The notes under the pieces: generated by a model
The model's input: the letters and a program-made list of their open reading frames with translations, nothing else
What the model was told of the DNA's origin: nothing
Database searches by the model: none
In this document: positions 7,293 to 16,550 of the stretch, one piece after another
How the letters are laid out: each line of letters starts with the position of its first letter
Position numbering within the stretch: position 1 is the first letter of the stretch
Assembly (NCBI GenBank): GCA_902799745.1
Contig: CADCBQ010000018.1
Coordinates: 1-52,916 of the forward strand
Origin: Fibrobacter succinogenes
GTDB taxonomy: Bacteria; Fibrobacterota; Fibrobacteria; Fibrobacterales; Fibrobacteraceae
Direction: 5' to 3'
DNA length: 52,916 nt
Position numbers and translations under genes: made by a program

Positions 7293-8666
7293 ATGAATTA
7301 CAAAAAGATTTCTATTGCTGCGCTGATTGCCATGGGTTCTTCCATGGTTTTTGCTCAGGATGCTGAAATTGCGACTTGGTCGGGTTTCCGCAAGGGTGCT
7401 GCGTCTTTCACGTTTGACGACGGCGCTCCGAGCCACGTGAGCGATGGTGGCCCGTTGTTCGACAAGTACGGCTACAAGGGAACCTTCAACGTGGTGGTGA
7501 ACTGGAACCCCGACTGGAGCGGTTTCGGCAACATGGCCAAGAACGGTCACGAAATTGCAAGCCACAGCAACACCCACGGCCAGAACATGAGTGGTGAAGA
7601 AGCTTCTTCGAAGCAGTCTATCGCAAGCAAAATCCAGCAGAAGTACGGCATCATCACGGTCGCCTATCCGAACTGCAACGTCCCGAACAAGAGCGCCGTG
7701 CAGCAGAACTACGTCATTGGCCGTATCTGCAATGGTTCCTGGCAGAGCCAGCCCGACATGATGGGCAAGGACGGTCCTAGCGACTGGACAATGGCATCCG
7801 CCATCATGACTGGTTCCACCGGCACGAACGACTTCAAGGGCAACATGCAGAAGGCCGTACAGCAGGGTGGTTGGATTGCATTCCTCACCCACGGTTTCGA
7901 GAACAAGAACAACGGATCCGCCACCTACTCGCCCACGCCGCTCAGCGCCATTGAAGACGGTCTCAAGTGGGCCCAGCAGAATGACAAGGACATTTGGGTG
8001 GCTCCGATGGGTCACGTTGCCATGTACATCAAGGAACGCAAGGCCGCCAAGGCCGAAGCCTCCTCTAGCGGCAGCAGCATCACGGTCAAGCTGACCCACA
8101 ACATCAAGGACAACGTTTCCGATTACGACTACCCGCTTTCCCTCCGCGTCAAGTACAGCGGCTCTACGGCCAACGTGACGCAGGCCGGTGCCAAGCTTGA
8201 ATCCAAGATTGATGGTGGCTATGTCTACTTCGACGCTGTCCCGAATGCAGGCGACATCGTTATCGCTGGCGAAGGTGCTGCTCCGGAATCTTCTAGCAGC
8301 GTAGAACCGCCGCAGTCTTCTTCTAGCGAACCCAAGAGCTCTTCTTCTGCCACGAATCCGTGGGGTCCGAAGTCTTCCTCTAGCAAGGGCGAAGTGGATT
8401 GCAGCGTGAATCCGTTTGATCCTTCTTGCCATGGCACGGCTATTGCCGCTGAACTTCAGAGCGACTTCGGTCTCTCCGTCTACAGATCCTCTGACAACTA
8501 CATCGTGGTCGGCGGCGCTAAGGGCATGAGCATCACCGTGTTCAACAGCCTCGGTCATCAGGTGCGCACCACTCGTGGTATCGGTGCCGTGCAGAAGGTT
8601 TACACCGGCGCCAAGGGCGTGTACATCGTCAAGGTGGGCGGCAAGTCCTTCAAGGTCAAGCTTTAA
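7293..8666 (+). CDS. Secreted polysaccharide deacetylase (NodB-like) with poly-Ser linker and sorting-like C-terminus
   Basis: After a signal peptide (cleavage near FAQDA, residue 21) comes a NodB/CE4-type domain. FTFDDGAPS holds the metal/catalytic aspartates (D42, D43) and HSNTH supplies the two metal-binding histidines (H91, H95). A later FLTHGFEN fits the last catalytic motif. Residues about 330-370 are serine/proline-rich linkers, and the last 70 residues (TVFNSLGHQVR to GVYIVKVGGKSFKVKL) form a small beta domain like those used for type IX secretion or surface sorting. The enzyme probably removes acetyl groups from a plant polysaccharide such as xylan, or from peptidoglycan or chitin; the substrate cannot be told. 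A long AT-rich leader precedes it. Confidence 0.85.
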   Translation: MNYKKISIAALIAMGSSMVFAQDAEIATWSGFRKGAASFTFDDGAPSHVSDGGPLFDKYGYKGTFNVVVNWNPDWSGFGNMAKNGHEIASHSNTHGQNMSGEEASSKQSIASKIQQKYGIITVAYPNCNVPNKSAVQQNYVIGRICNGSWQSQPDMMGKDGPSDWTMASAIMTGSTGTNDFKGNMQKAVQQGGWIAFLTHGFENKNNGSATYSPTPLSAIEDGLKWAQQNDKDIWVAPMGHVAMYIKERKAAKAEASSSGSSITVKLTHNIKDNVSDYDYPLSLRVKYSGSTANVTQAGAKLESKIDGGYVYFDAVPNAGDIVIAGEGAAPESSSSVEPPQSSSSEPKSSSSATNPWGPKSSSSKGEVDCSVNPFDPSCHGTAIAAELQSDFGLSVYRSSDNYIVVGGAKGMSITVFNSLGHQVRTTRGIGAVQKVYTGAKGVYIVKVGGKSFKVKL

Positions 8667-8708
8667 TCTGTTTTACCAAAACCTCTCTCGAAAAAAGGGG
8701 ATCCTTAT

Positions 8709-8727
8709 AAAAAGGGATTCCCTTTTT
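8709..8727 (+). terminator. Terminator after the deacetylase gene
   Basis: AAAAAGGG and CCCTTTTT pair perfectly around a 3-base loop, ending in a T-run. The stem is partly A-U, so it is of moderate strength; its position between the deacetylase stop and the helicase promoter fits a terminator. Confidence 0.6.
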
Positions 8728-8728
8728 C

Positions 8729-8736
8729 TACATTTG
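8729..8736 (+). promoter_or_regulatory. -7 element of the helicase gene; predicted leaderless start
   Basis: TACATTTG is followed by 8 bases and then the helicase ATG. No ribosome binding site is visible. The layout matches rimO and other genes here. Confidence 0.5.
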
Positions 8737-8744
8737 GCACTAAT

Positions 8745-10187
8745 ATGCTTTTCTCTGAACTTCCCCTGGCAAATCCCTTGCAGCGTGCTGTTCGCGCTGT
8801 CGGCTATGAACACCCCACTCCGATTCAAGAAAAATCGATTCCGAGCTTGTTGGAAGGCAAGGATCTTTTGGGGATTGCTCAGACGGGTACAGGGAAGACT
8901 GCTGCTTTTGCACTCCCGATATTGCAACGCCTGCTGGATTCCGGCAAATTCCGTGCGCCTAAGACCTGCCGCGCGCTGATTCTTTTGCCTACGCGTGAAC
9001 TTGCCATTCAGGTGGACGAATGCTTTAAGCAGTACGCCCAATTTACTGCCATTTCGACTGCCTGCATTTTTGGCGGCGTGAGCGATGTAAGCCAGAAGCG
9101 TAACTTGATTCGTGGCGTAGATGTGTTGGTCGCGACTCCGGGGCGCCTGCTCGATTTGATCAACCAGAAAGCAGTGTCCCTGAAGGCGCTGGAATTCTTT
9201 GTGCTCGACGAAGCCGACCGCATGCTCGACATGGGATTCATTCACGACATTCGCAAGGTGGTGGCGCTCTTGCCGCAGAATCGTCAGAACCTGTTCTTCA
9301 GCGCGACCATGCCCGAGGACATTACAAAGCTTGCCGCGACAATCCTGCGCCCGAACCCGGTGAGGGTGGAGGTGGCGCCGCAGAGCACTCCGATTGAACG
9401 TATTCACCAGGAACTCTACCGCATTGACAAACGCCGTAAAGGAGCGCTCCTCAAGGAGCTGCTGCTCGCTCACCCCGAAATGAAAAAGGTGCTCGTCTTT
9501 AGTCGCACCAAGCACGGCGCCGACAAGATTACGCGTGTTCTCGAAAAGGCTGGCGTCAAGTGTGCTGCTATTCACGGCAACAAGAGTCAGAACCGCAGAC
9601 AAGAGGCTTTGGGCAATTTCAAGAGCGAACAGATTCGCGTACTGGTAGCAACTGATATCGCTGCCCGCGGAATCGATGTCGATGATGTATCGCATGTGTT
9701 TAACTACGACCTGCCCGATGTTCCGGAAACCTTCGTGCACCGCATCGGCCGTACCGCCCGCGCGGGCAAAGACGGCATCGCCATTTCGTTCTGCGCTCCC
9801 GACGAAGAACAAGATTTACGCGCTATTGAAAAGTTGACTCGAATCAGCATTCCCGAAGGCGACAAGGCGATTTACGAAAAGCTCCCGCCCCAGCAGAAGG
9901 AAACTCCCGAAAGCGAAATGCGCAATGCCCGCGGCCGTGGATTCCCGCGCCGTCAGGAACGCCACGAAAAGAATCGCCCGCAGCAAAACCGCTCGCAGAA
10001 TAATCCACAAAACGAAAAACGCCCCGCACAGAATGGCGGGAACGTTCAAAATGCGAATCGTGAAAGTCGCGGTAATGTTTCGAATCAGGAAGGTCGCCGT
10101 ACCATCGGCAAGAACCGTCCCGGCTCGCGAGCCCGCAAGCGCATGCGTGAGGCTGCTGAGGCCGCTCGTCGCGCTCAAGGCAACTAA
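8745..10187 (+). CDS. DEAD-box ATP-dependent RNA helicase (RhlE-like)
   Basis: This 480-residue protein carries the DEAD-box motifs in order: Q motif (GYEHPTPIQEKSIP), Walker A AQTGTGKT near residue 46, PTRELA, TPGRLLD, VLDEADRMLDMGF, SAT, then the helicase C domain with ARGIDV and HRIGRTARAGK. The last 100 residues are low complexity, rich in R, N, Q and G, and very basic, as in RhlE-type helicases that bind structured RNA. It likely remodels RNA in ribosome assembly or decay, especially in the cold. It is a single gene with a probably leaderless mRNA, and its stop lies 1 base from the stop of the convergent gene. Confidence 0.93.
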   Translation: MLFSELPLANPLQRAVRAVGYEHPTPIQEKSIPSLLEGKDLLGIAQTGTGKTAAFALPILQRLLDSGKFRAPKTCRALILLPTRELAIQVDECFKQYAQFTAISTACIFGGVSDVSQKRNLIRGVDVLVATPGRLLDLINQKAVSLKALEFFVLDEADRMLDMGFIHDIRKVVALLPQNRQNLFFSATMPEDITKLAATILRPNPVRVEVAPQSTPIERIHQELYRIDKRRKGALLKELLLAHPEMKKVLVFSRTKHGADKITRVLEKAGVKCAAIHGNKSQNRRQEALGNFKSEQIRVLVATDIAARGIDVDDVSHVFNYDLPDVPETFVHRIGRTARAGKDGIAISFCAPDEEQDLRAIEKLTRISIPEGDKAIYEKLPPQQKETPESEMRNARGRGFPRRQERHEKNRPQQNRSQNNPQNEKRPAQNGGNVQNANRESRGNVSNQEGRRTIGKNRPGSRARKRMREAAEAARRAQGN

Positions 10188-10188
10188 G

Positions 10189-11001
10189 CTATTCTATCGA
10201 GTACAGGGACCATTCCCAGATGATGAGGGCTTTTTCGCCCTCGGTCGTTTTCATTTTGACTTCGTCCTCTTTCACCCATCCCAAATTTTTGACCGAGACG
10301 CAGTCCGATTCTTTTAACAGGTCTTCGTCATCGTAGTAGGCATCGTGTTCGTTCTTGTCTCTGAGAACCGGACAGATTTCGATAGCGTCAATGCCACGGG
10401 GAATCTGGATGGCAACACTCTTGTTGTCTGAACAGCATTGTCTGACATTGACCGTGTCTAGGATTGTTGCAGAAAACGGGTCGTATTCCGACGGTTCGTT
10501 GTCAATGTAGGATTTGACCAGGAATCTGATTTCGGGGTCGCTGTTCTTCTTGCTCTCGCTGATGTCTTTTGTTTGCTTGTAGTTGACGAGCGTAATCTTC
10601 AACATCTTGGAAAAAAGCAAGTAGTTGATTGCCGGATCGTTATTAGTACCGATATAGTTTCCCTTGTCGTTGTAGTCATCTTCGTTTTTGACCATTTTGA
10701 TAACGGTTTCAAGGCTTAATACGGTGTCGGTACTATTGCTTCTGTATTTGTCGATAAAGCTGTCGCAGCGTTTCTTGTAGTTGAAGGTGTAACGCTTGGC
10801 CTTGTCGTAGCATTCGTAATAGTCCATATTTTCGCGCTTGCTTTCGATGCCGTCAATGGCTGCGTCGAAATCAATCGAAAGGTGGGACTGCTTTTTATCT
10901 TCGACTTCAATAGGGTTGTCTCCGCATGCCGTAAACTGCAACGCCGTTACAGCGAGCAGCGGGATCGTGATGAGTTTCAACATAAAGTTTTTCTGATTCA
11001 T
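10189..11001 (-). CDS. Predicted lipoprotein of unknown function
   Basis: The 270-residue protein has a lipobox (LQFTAC, cysteine 26) after a hydrophobic segment, so it is probably membrane-anchored. The mature part is highly charged, with many D, E, K and Y and several cysteines (a CC pair at VRQCCSDN). It has no motif I recognise and ends with a beta-like segment LIIWEWSLYSIE. It is downstream of, and only 12 bases from, the gene at 11014-12000 on the same strand, so the two form an operon and may work together at the outer membrane. Confidence 0.65.
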   Translation of the reverse strand: MNQKNFMLKLITIPLLAVTALQFTACGDNPIEVEDKKQSHLSIDFDAAIDGIESKRENMDYYECYDKAKRYTFNYKKRCDSFIDKYRSNSTDTVLSLETVIKMVKNEDDYNDKGNYIGTNNDPAINYLLFSKMLKITLVNYKQTKDISESKKNSDPEIRFLVKSYIDNEPSEYDPFSATILDTVNVRQCCSDNKSVAIQIPRGIDAIEICPVLRDKNEHDAYYDDEDLLKESDCVSVKNLGWVKEDEVKMKTTEGEKALIIWEWSLYSIE

Positions 11002-11013
11002 GATATTACCTGA

Positions 11014-12000
11014 TTACCTTATGCTAAAGTCCAAGAACATGCGCCAGCTCGGGCTGCCTTGCCCGATATTGTGATACCTGTGGTTCGCATTTTGTGTGGC
11101 GCCGCCAAAGGCAAACATCTGAATCTCAAAAGAAACGAGTCTGCTTTCGATACCGAGGCCAATCCAGCTGTTTGTTTCCCAGTCGTCCATAAAGAAGGAC
11201 CTGTGGGTCTGGTGGCTTTCTTGTAGCGGGAATGGATTGTTTTCAACTTTGTTGATCAAGTCGAGGTCATCTTTGAGAGACTTGTCGTTTGTGCTAAAGT
11301 AGAGGCTGTTTTCAGTATCGACCAGTTCGTAAATGGGCTTAGTCAGTCCGAGTGTCACGCCCGTGTACAAGAAGGTCGTTGTTCCTTTGATGTGGTAGCC
11401 GAGCTTGCCGGTCAAGGGCATGTCTGCTGCAATATTGTGGTATTTGCGGTCAACTCTGTGAGTGAGCTTGTATTTTTCGCCGGTGGAAAGCTTGTGTTCC
11501 TGTTCGTCGACATCAAATGTCCAACGGGAGTAGCGGTAAAGGGTGCCCAGTCGACCTTGTATTCCAAAATAGTTGCCGAAGTAGCGCCTGTAGAAGTAGT
11601 ACAAGCCCATGCCTGTACCCCATGTGGCGTCGTGGTCCATGTGCCAGTAGTTTTTGTCGTTGTAGGTGGCGCCAACAAGGCTCAAACCGTGGTGCATTGT
11701 TTTGGATCTTTTCTTGGCGGAACGCTTGACTTTTTCCTGATAGTCGGCGTAGGTAATCTTGTTGCGCATCTTTTGGGGTGCGGCTGAATCCGTTGCTACA
11801 GTGTCGGTTTTAGCGGCGTCCTGAACGGTAGTATTAGTTGCGACGGATTGTTTTTCGGTAGAATCTGTCACGGCGGCGACGGTGCTGTCTTGCTTAGAAT
11901 TTGCCGCTGCGGAAGAGTCGCTTGTAACGACGAATTCTTGTGCAAAACCGATAGTCATGAATACGCTGCACAACGTTAAAACTTTGCGAATGATAGTCAT
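11014..12000 (-). CDS. Predicted outer-membrane barrel protein
   Basis: The start chosen is the ATG at 12000, giving 328 residues. It begins with a real signal peptide (MTIIRKVLTLCSVFMTIGFAQ); longer readings to 12135 only add residues from the AT-rich promoter region. A Ser/Thr/Ala/Val-rich segment follows (about 25-80), then a basic stretch, then a region with amphipathic beta pattern (for example GTGMGLYYFYRRYFGNYFG and IGLGIESRLVSFEIQMFAFG) and a C-terminal aromatic (FLDFSIR). This fits a barrel inserted in the outer membrane. No named family is recognised. It is first in an operon with the lipoprotein downstream. Confidence 0.6.
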   Translation of the reverse strand: MTIIRKVLTLCSVFMTIGFAQEFVVTSDSSAAANSKQDSTVAAVTDSTEKQSVATNTTVQDAAKTDTVATDSAAPQKMRNKITYADYQEKVKRSAKKRSKTMHHGLSLVGATYNDKNYWHMDHDATWGTGMGLYYFYRRYFGNYFGIQGRLGTLYRYSRWTFDVDEQEHKLSTGEKYKLTHRVDRKYHNIAADMPLTGKLGYHIKGTTTFLYTGVTLGLTKPIYELVDTENSLYFSTNDKSLKDDLDLINKVENNPFPLQESHQTHRSFFMDDWETNSWIGLGIESRLVSFEIQMFAFGGATQNANHRYHNIGQGSPSWRMFLDFSIR

Positions 12001-12186
12001 AATCGTGCTTTGGCTTCCATAAAAAGGTTTCAAGTATATAAAATAAGTAAAAAATAGGGATTCTGCAAAAAAATAATAAAAAAAATGGACTTTGTAAAAA
12101 AAAATAATTAATTTTAGGACAAGAAGGAATATCAAGGATTTTCCTTGTTTTTGTGGAACGGAAAGATGTCAGTGAAGAGGGTATCT

Positions 12187-13128
12187 ATGGATACGAGTAA
12201 GATTTCTCTTGCTAGAGTGCTCGCTCTGCTTGTTTTCTTGTTGGCAGTGCAGTCCGCATGGGCGGATGTTTGGGATGGTGTGACCAAGACTCGTGCAAAG
12301 AAGGAAAATATTGATGGGAAAGATTATTTCTTGATCGAATCCGCGGCTAACTTGGCCTGGTTCTCTGATACGGTGAATAGTTCTACTGCGGCTAATGTGA
12401 AACTGAATGCCAAGGTGGTTGCAAACTTTATCGATATGAACCATAAGCCCTTTGTTCCTATCGCGGCAGGAAAGGGTGATAAATACTACGGTGGTATATT
12501 TGATGGCAATCATGTAGTTATCAGGAATCTAAGTGTTAGCAGTGAACATATTTCTGCAATTGATAAGAAGTATGGACAGAACATTGCCTTTATTGCGGCC
12601 TTGGATGGTGGTATTGTAAAGAATGTCGTTCTTGATAGTGTGTATATCAAGGCCACGACTGATATCGGCTCGATTCTTGCGGGTGATGCAAATAAGATTA
12701 GTGTGGGTACGATTATTGCCTGGCAAAAATCGGGAACGGTTGAAGGTTGTTATGCGTCGGGCATTGTTTACAACAGCGGTAAGGGGCAGGCTGTTGGTGG
12801 CATTGTTGGCAATGCGGACTCAGGTATTATTAGGAACAACCTGAGTATCATTTCGATTCAGATTTCTGGTAGTCAAGCTTATGTTGGTGGTATCATAGGC
12901 CAGGCAAAGGATAAAGTTAGAATCGAATCATGCGTTTATGATGGTGGTAAGTTTATCAATGATTCTTCAGCTCATGACGGTGGCGTGATTGGTTTACGTT
13001 ATGAAAATAATGTGGACCTTGTTAAAAACTCCTATTACGATGAGAACGATGTGAATAATGGTGTTGCAAGCGGTTCTTCAGATGGAGTCTTTTCGGCGGG
13101 ACGAAACGACTTCTACTTGTTCTGCTGA
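12187..13128 (+). CDS. GLUG-type secreted repeat protein, N-terminal part (frame broken near 13.1 kb)
   Basis: The start at 12187 gives a clean signal peptide (SLARVLALLVFLLAVQSAWA) and has AAGAGG six bases upstream; earlier starts at 12145 and 12166 are less likely. The 313 residues contain GLUG-like units (for example YYGGIFDGNHVVIRNLSV, QAVGGIVGNADSG, AYVGGIIGQAKD) that form a beta-helix in surface adhesins and peptidases. The frame stops at 13126-13128, but the +1 frame, open from 13055, continues in the same style. A single-base shift between about 13082 and 13128 therefore splits what looks like one gene of about 1,080 residues. Confidence 0.75.
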   Translation: MDTSKISLARVLALLVFLLAVQSAWADVWDGVTKTRAKKENIDGKDYFLIESAANLAWFSDTVNSSTAANVKLNAKVVANFIDMNHKPFVPIAAGKGDKYYGGIFDGNHVVIRNLSVSSEHISAIDKKYGQNIAFIAALDGGIVKNVVLDSVYIKATTDIGSILAGDANKISVGTIIAWQKSGTVEGCYASGIVYNSGKGQAVGGIVGNADSGIIRNNLSIISIQISGSQAYVGGIIGQAKDKVRIESCVYDGGKFINDSSAHDGGVIGLRYENNVDLVKNSYYDENDVNNGVASGSSDGVFSAGRNDFYLFC

Positions 13129-15430
13129 TGGCGTGTGGTCTACTGGGGATCACATTACCAATCAGGGGGTTTCGAAAAACGACAAGAACGAAACCATTTT
13201 TACAATCAAGTTTGATGCGAATGGGGGTACCTTCCCGGCAGGTGCAAAAACGGTTAAGTATTTGCGATTTGGTGAATTGGTGACGACTGCCGAAATCACG
13301 TCTCCGACTTATGCGGGTGATAGTATTTTCTGGGGATGGTCGATGGATCCTGCGGCGACTGCTCCTGTGACCTCGATGTTCCTCGATACGGCTTATGGTC
13401 AACGGACTGTGTATGCGGTCTGGAAAAAAACGGTCGATGTGACGTTTGATTACAATAACGATGTGAATCCAGGTGTAGAAACTAAAAAGATTGGACTCGG
13501 TGATTCTGTCGTTGCTGTTACTACTTTGACTACTTATACCGATGCATCTAACAATGAGTATCACTTGATCGGCTGGTCGAAAGATAAAACGGCAACGGAA
13601 CCTTTGAAACAGCTGGGTGTTGCCGAAGAAGGCCTGACCTATTATGCCGTTTGGTCTACGGATGCCGTTTATACAGTTTCGTTTGATATGCAGGGGATGG
13701 GCTCTGATCAACATTCCCAGCAGATTAAAGAGAACGGTAAGGCGGTAAAGTTTGAACCGGTGGCCGATGGCTATTCTTTTGGTGGATGGTATACAGAAGC
13801 GGCTTGTCAGAATGCTTTTGATTTTGAGACCGCTATTACGAAAGACATGATGCTGTATGCCAAGTGGAATCTTGAAACGTATACCATCACTTACGAGATG
13901 AATGGTGGTGAAAACGATGAATCGAATCCCACCAGCTTTACGATTGAAAGTGAAACAATTGTCTTTAAAAATCCGAAGGTACGTGTTGGCTATCTGTTTG
14001 ACGGCTGGTACTACAATCCTGACTATTCGCATGTGGCAACCCAGGTGTCGCAGGGGTATTTTGGTGATATCACACTGTACGCAAAATGGATCCCGACTCA
14101 GTACGAAGTAATCTACGCGGCGGGTTCTCGCGGCATAGGGACTGTAGAAATAGACTACAAACCCCATGGTGATACGTTAGTGCTTTCGTCGGAAAAGTAT
14201 CTCTATTATAACGAAAATTACAGGGTCAGTTTCTTGCATGCTGGTTGGACTCTGTCCGATGGCGGTGCCAAGGAATATGATTTTGGCGCGAAGTATAGCA
14301 CTGATGCTGACATAACTTTGTATCCGTATTGGTCCAAGCTTGTCAAGGTTCATTATGGTTCCGAAGATAAGGATACTTTGTGGGTGGATCTTAGCGCTGT
14401 TGAATCGGATTCGTTGGTGAGCAATGCGATTAGCGAAGCCTTGCTGTCGCATGAACCTATGATTGAACTTCCGAGCAAAAAACCTGATGACAAGAATGTT
14501 TATACCTTGAAGTGGGTGTCTGATTCGTTGGCGGTTTACGAACCGATTTTTGAAAAGTCTGAACGCAAGAAAGAAATCATTGTGGCTTATGGCTCTGGAG
14601 AACGGGATACGATTATTATCAAGGATCCCAAGTTTAAAACGGACGAAGAATTGCAGAAGTTGATTAAGGATGCATTTGCAAGTCATGATCCTGTCATTCC
14701 GCTTCCGACAAAGGCTGCTGATTCTCTGTATGAATATGAATTTGCGAAGTTTGTTCTAAATACGCAGACGGGTGTTTATGAACCGCTCTTTGTGAAGGCA
14801 GGGAACCTGTTGTTCAAGATTAATTTCCACCTGCCTGAAGGTGCTGAATTGGTCGAAAGTTTTGCCGGCTATAAATATGGAGAAGTGACGCTGCTGCCGA
14901 ATGCGGTCATGAAGTCTGATTCTAGCTGGAAGTTCAAGGGATGGTATACAAAGACGAAGGGTCGTGGCGACCACGTAAAGGCAATGCGTGAAAAGGATTC
15001 TGGCAACAAGAGCTTGTATCCGCTGTTCCAGAAAACGCTCCGCTACGATGCCAATGGCGACAAGGGTGAAATCGTGGTCATTTACACGGATCGCGCCGAT
15101 ACGACTATTGCACGGGCTTTGCGCGGTGTGACGCCGAAGGACTATACGAAGAACGGCAAAACTTATACATTCGACAAGTGGGTACTTGAAGATGATGTGT
15201 ATACGGCAACCTTCAAAAATCAGAAGGTGCGCTTCAATGTGGTCCTGGATACCCGTTCGTTCAATATCGAAGAAGCGCAGGTAGGCGACCGCATTACGGT
15301 ATTTGATATGGATGGCCGTATCGTGAAACGCGGGATTGTTTCGAACGGCTCGCAGCATGTAGAAGTTCCCAAGCCGGGGAGCTACACGGTGCGCGTTGGC
15401 AAGGACGCCGTCCAGGTGAACGTTAAGTAG
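13058..15430 (+). CDS. InlB/Listeria-Bacteroides repeat protein, C-terminal part of the frameshifted gene
   Basis: This 790-residue frame lacks its own signal peptide, and its first codons overlap the upstream frame, so it is best read as the second half of the preceding gene. It contains at least five Flg_new/InlB B-repeat units: FTIKFDANGGTFPAG...YAGDSIFWGWS, YTVSFDMQGMG...FGGWYTE, YTITYEMNGGENDE...FDGWYYN, and so on. These are followed by diverged repeats, and the protein ends in a sorting-like domain (VFDMDGRIVKRGI to SYTVRVGKDAVQVNVK) seen in two other secreted proteins here. Likely a surface or secreted adhesion or carbohydrate-contact protein; no enzyme domain is visible. Confidence 0.75.
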   Translation: MVLQAVLQMESFRRDETTSTCSADGVWSTGDHITNQGVSKNDKNETIFTIKFDANGGTFPAGAKTVKYLRFGELVTTAEITSPTYAGDSIFWGWSMDPAATAPVTSMFLDTAYGQRTVYAVWKKTVDVTFDYNNDVNPGVETKKIGLGDSVVAVTTLTTYTDASNNEYHLIGWSKDKTATEPLKQLGVAEEGLTYYAVWSTDAVYTVSFDMQGMGSDQHSQQIKENGKAVKFEPVADGYSFGGWYTEAACQNAFDFETAITKDMMLYAKWNLETYTITYEMNGGENDESNPTSFTIESETIVFKNPKVRVGYLFDGWYYNPDYSHVATQVSQGYFGDITLYAKWIPTQYEVIYAAGSRGIGTVEIDYKPHGDTLVLSSEKYLYYNENYRVSFLHAGWTLSDGGAKEYDFGAKYSTDADITLYPYWSKLVKVHYGSEDKDTLWVDLSAVESDSLVSNAISEALLSHEPMIELPSKKPDDKNVYTLKWVSDSLAVYEPIFEKSERKKEIIVAYGSGERDTIIIKDPKFKTDEELQKLIKDAFASHDPVIPLPTKAADSLYEYEFAKFVLNTQTGVYEPLFVKAGNLLFKINFHLPEGAELVESFAGYKYGEVTLLPNAVMKSDSSWKFKGWYTKTKGRGDHVKAMREKDSGNKSLYPLFQKTLRYDANGDKGEIVVIYTDRADTTIARALRGVTPKDYTKNGKTYTFDKWVLEDDVYTATFKNQKVRFNVVLDTRSFNIEEAQVGDRITVFDMDGRIVKRGIVSNGSQHVEVPKPGSYTVRVGKDAVQVNVK

Positions 15431-15432
15431 CT

Positions 15433-15475
15433 TGTCATCCTGAGCGTAGCCCGTAAGGGCGAAGTCGAAGGATCT
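15433..15475. repeat. Dispersed intergenic repeat, copy 1 (TGTCATCCTGAGCG...GAAGGATCT)
   Basis: The element begins TGTCATCCTGAGCG and ends GTCGAAGGATCT, with an inner hairpin GCCC-GTAA-GGGC. Related copies lie at 18908-18951 and 33732-33769. Here it sits between two convergent genes. Confidence 0.75.
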
Positions 15476-15486
15476 GTAGGAGTGCG

Positions 15487-16530
15487 CTACTCCGAGATGT
15501 TGATGTTCAATCGATGCACCTTGTAGTGCATGACTCTCGGCGAAATACTTAAATCGCGTGCGGCAGCAGACATGTTGCCGCCGTTTCTTTTTAACGCCTC
15601 GCTCAGGATTTCTTTTTCGTAGGTGTCCATGAGTGTCGAGAGCGGTGCAATTTGGTTCGGGAGCATGGGCTTGCGGGCCGATTCATCGGTCTGCAAGGTG
15701 GGTGGCAAGTTGTGCGAATGGATGCAGTCGTCGCTCGTGGCGAGGGCTGCGCGCTCGATGCAGTTTTCAAGCTCCTGCACGTTTCCGGGCCAGTGGTAAC
15801 TCATGAGCATGTCAATCGCGGGCGTCGAGAGACGCACCACATGTGTGCCGTACTTGAGGTTCACTTGCGAAATAAAATGCTCCGCCAAAAGCAAAATGTC
15901 ACTCTTGCGCTGCGCCAAGTCGGGGAGCGAAATCTGCACGATGTTCAGGCGGTAGAATAAGTCTTCGCGGAAAAGCTTTTGCTGCATCAGGCTTTCGAGA
16001 TTTTTGCTGGACGCTGCAATCAAGCGCACGTCGCTATGCAAGTGAATGTTGCCCCCTTGGCGGTAGAAGCTTTGGTCTTGCATGAACCGAAGAAGAATTT
16101 CTTGGTTCTTTGGGCTGAGTGCCGAGACATCATCCAGAAATAGCGTGCCGCCGTTCGCCACTTCGGCTTTGCCCAAGTGGCGGCTATTTGCACCGATGAA
16201 GGCGCCGCGTTCGTAACCGAAGAGTTCGCTTTCAAAAGTGTTTGCCGGGTTTCCGAATCCTTCACTTAAGTTTGTGCAACCCATTACGACGAACGGGCTT
16301 TCTTTGCGGGCTGAAAGTTCTGCGATGGTGTGGGCGGTAAGTTCCTTGCCCGTGCCGTCGTTACCGTAGATAAGTACCTGTGCATCGTTCTTGGCGCACT
16401 TCTTAATTTGCTTGTAGACCTCGCGCATTTCGCCGCTGTTGCCGACCATTTTGCCCGGCTTCTCGTCGATGATATTGCGCAGCTCGCGGATCTCCGCTTT
16501 CAGCTTCTCTATTTCTTCTGCTTCCGTCAT
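15487..16530 (-). CDS. Sigma-54-type AAA+ transcriptional regulator with Fis-like HTH
   Basis: This 347-residue protein lacks a receiver or sensor domain. A short coiled-coil N-terminus leads into a sigma-54 interaction domain with Walker A GNDGTGKE, Walker B GGTLFLDDV, and a C-terminal Fis-type helix-turn-helix (NMSAAARDLSISPRVMHYKV). The loop that normally reads GAFTGA and touches sigma-54 reads GAFIGA, so its ability to activate sigma-54 promoters is uncertain. The start at 16530 is preferred because the upstream candidates (16554, 16569) lie inside a palindromic repeat. It is divergent from the glutamine synthetase gene, suggesting a role in nitrogen control, by inference from context. 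Confidence 0.85.
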   Translation of the reverse strand: MTEAEEIEKLKAEIRELRNIIDEKPGKMVGNSGEMREVYKQIKKCAKNDAQVLIYGNDGTGKELTAHTIAELSARKESPFVVMGCTNLSEGFGNPANTFESELFGYERGAFIGANSRHLGKAEVANGGTLFLDDVSALSPKNQEILLRFMQDQSFYRQGGNIHLHSDVRLIAASSKNLESLMQQKLFREDLFYRLNIVQISLPDLAQRKSDILLLAEHFISQVNLKYGTHVVRLSTPAIDMLMSYHWPGNVQELENCIERAALATSDDCIHSHNLPPTLQTDESARKPMLPNQIAPLSTLMDTYEKEILSEALKRNGGNMSAAARDLSISPRVMHYKVHRLNINISE

Positions 16531-16550
16531 TGATTCTTGCCTTGTCGCAG

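Noticed and set aside
12000..12135. N-terminal extension of the outer-membrane protein gene to 12135
   Set aside because: The extra residues come from an AT-rich promoter stretch (mostly F, Y, I, L), while the ATG at 12000 begins a normal signal peptide.
13055..13128. Programmed +1 ribosomal frameshift
   Set aside because: No slippery codon, stop-linked context or stimulatory structure is evident; error or mutation is simpler, so it is reported only as one possibility.
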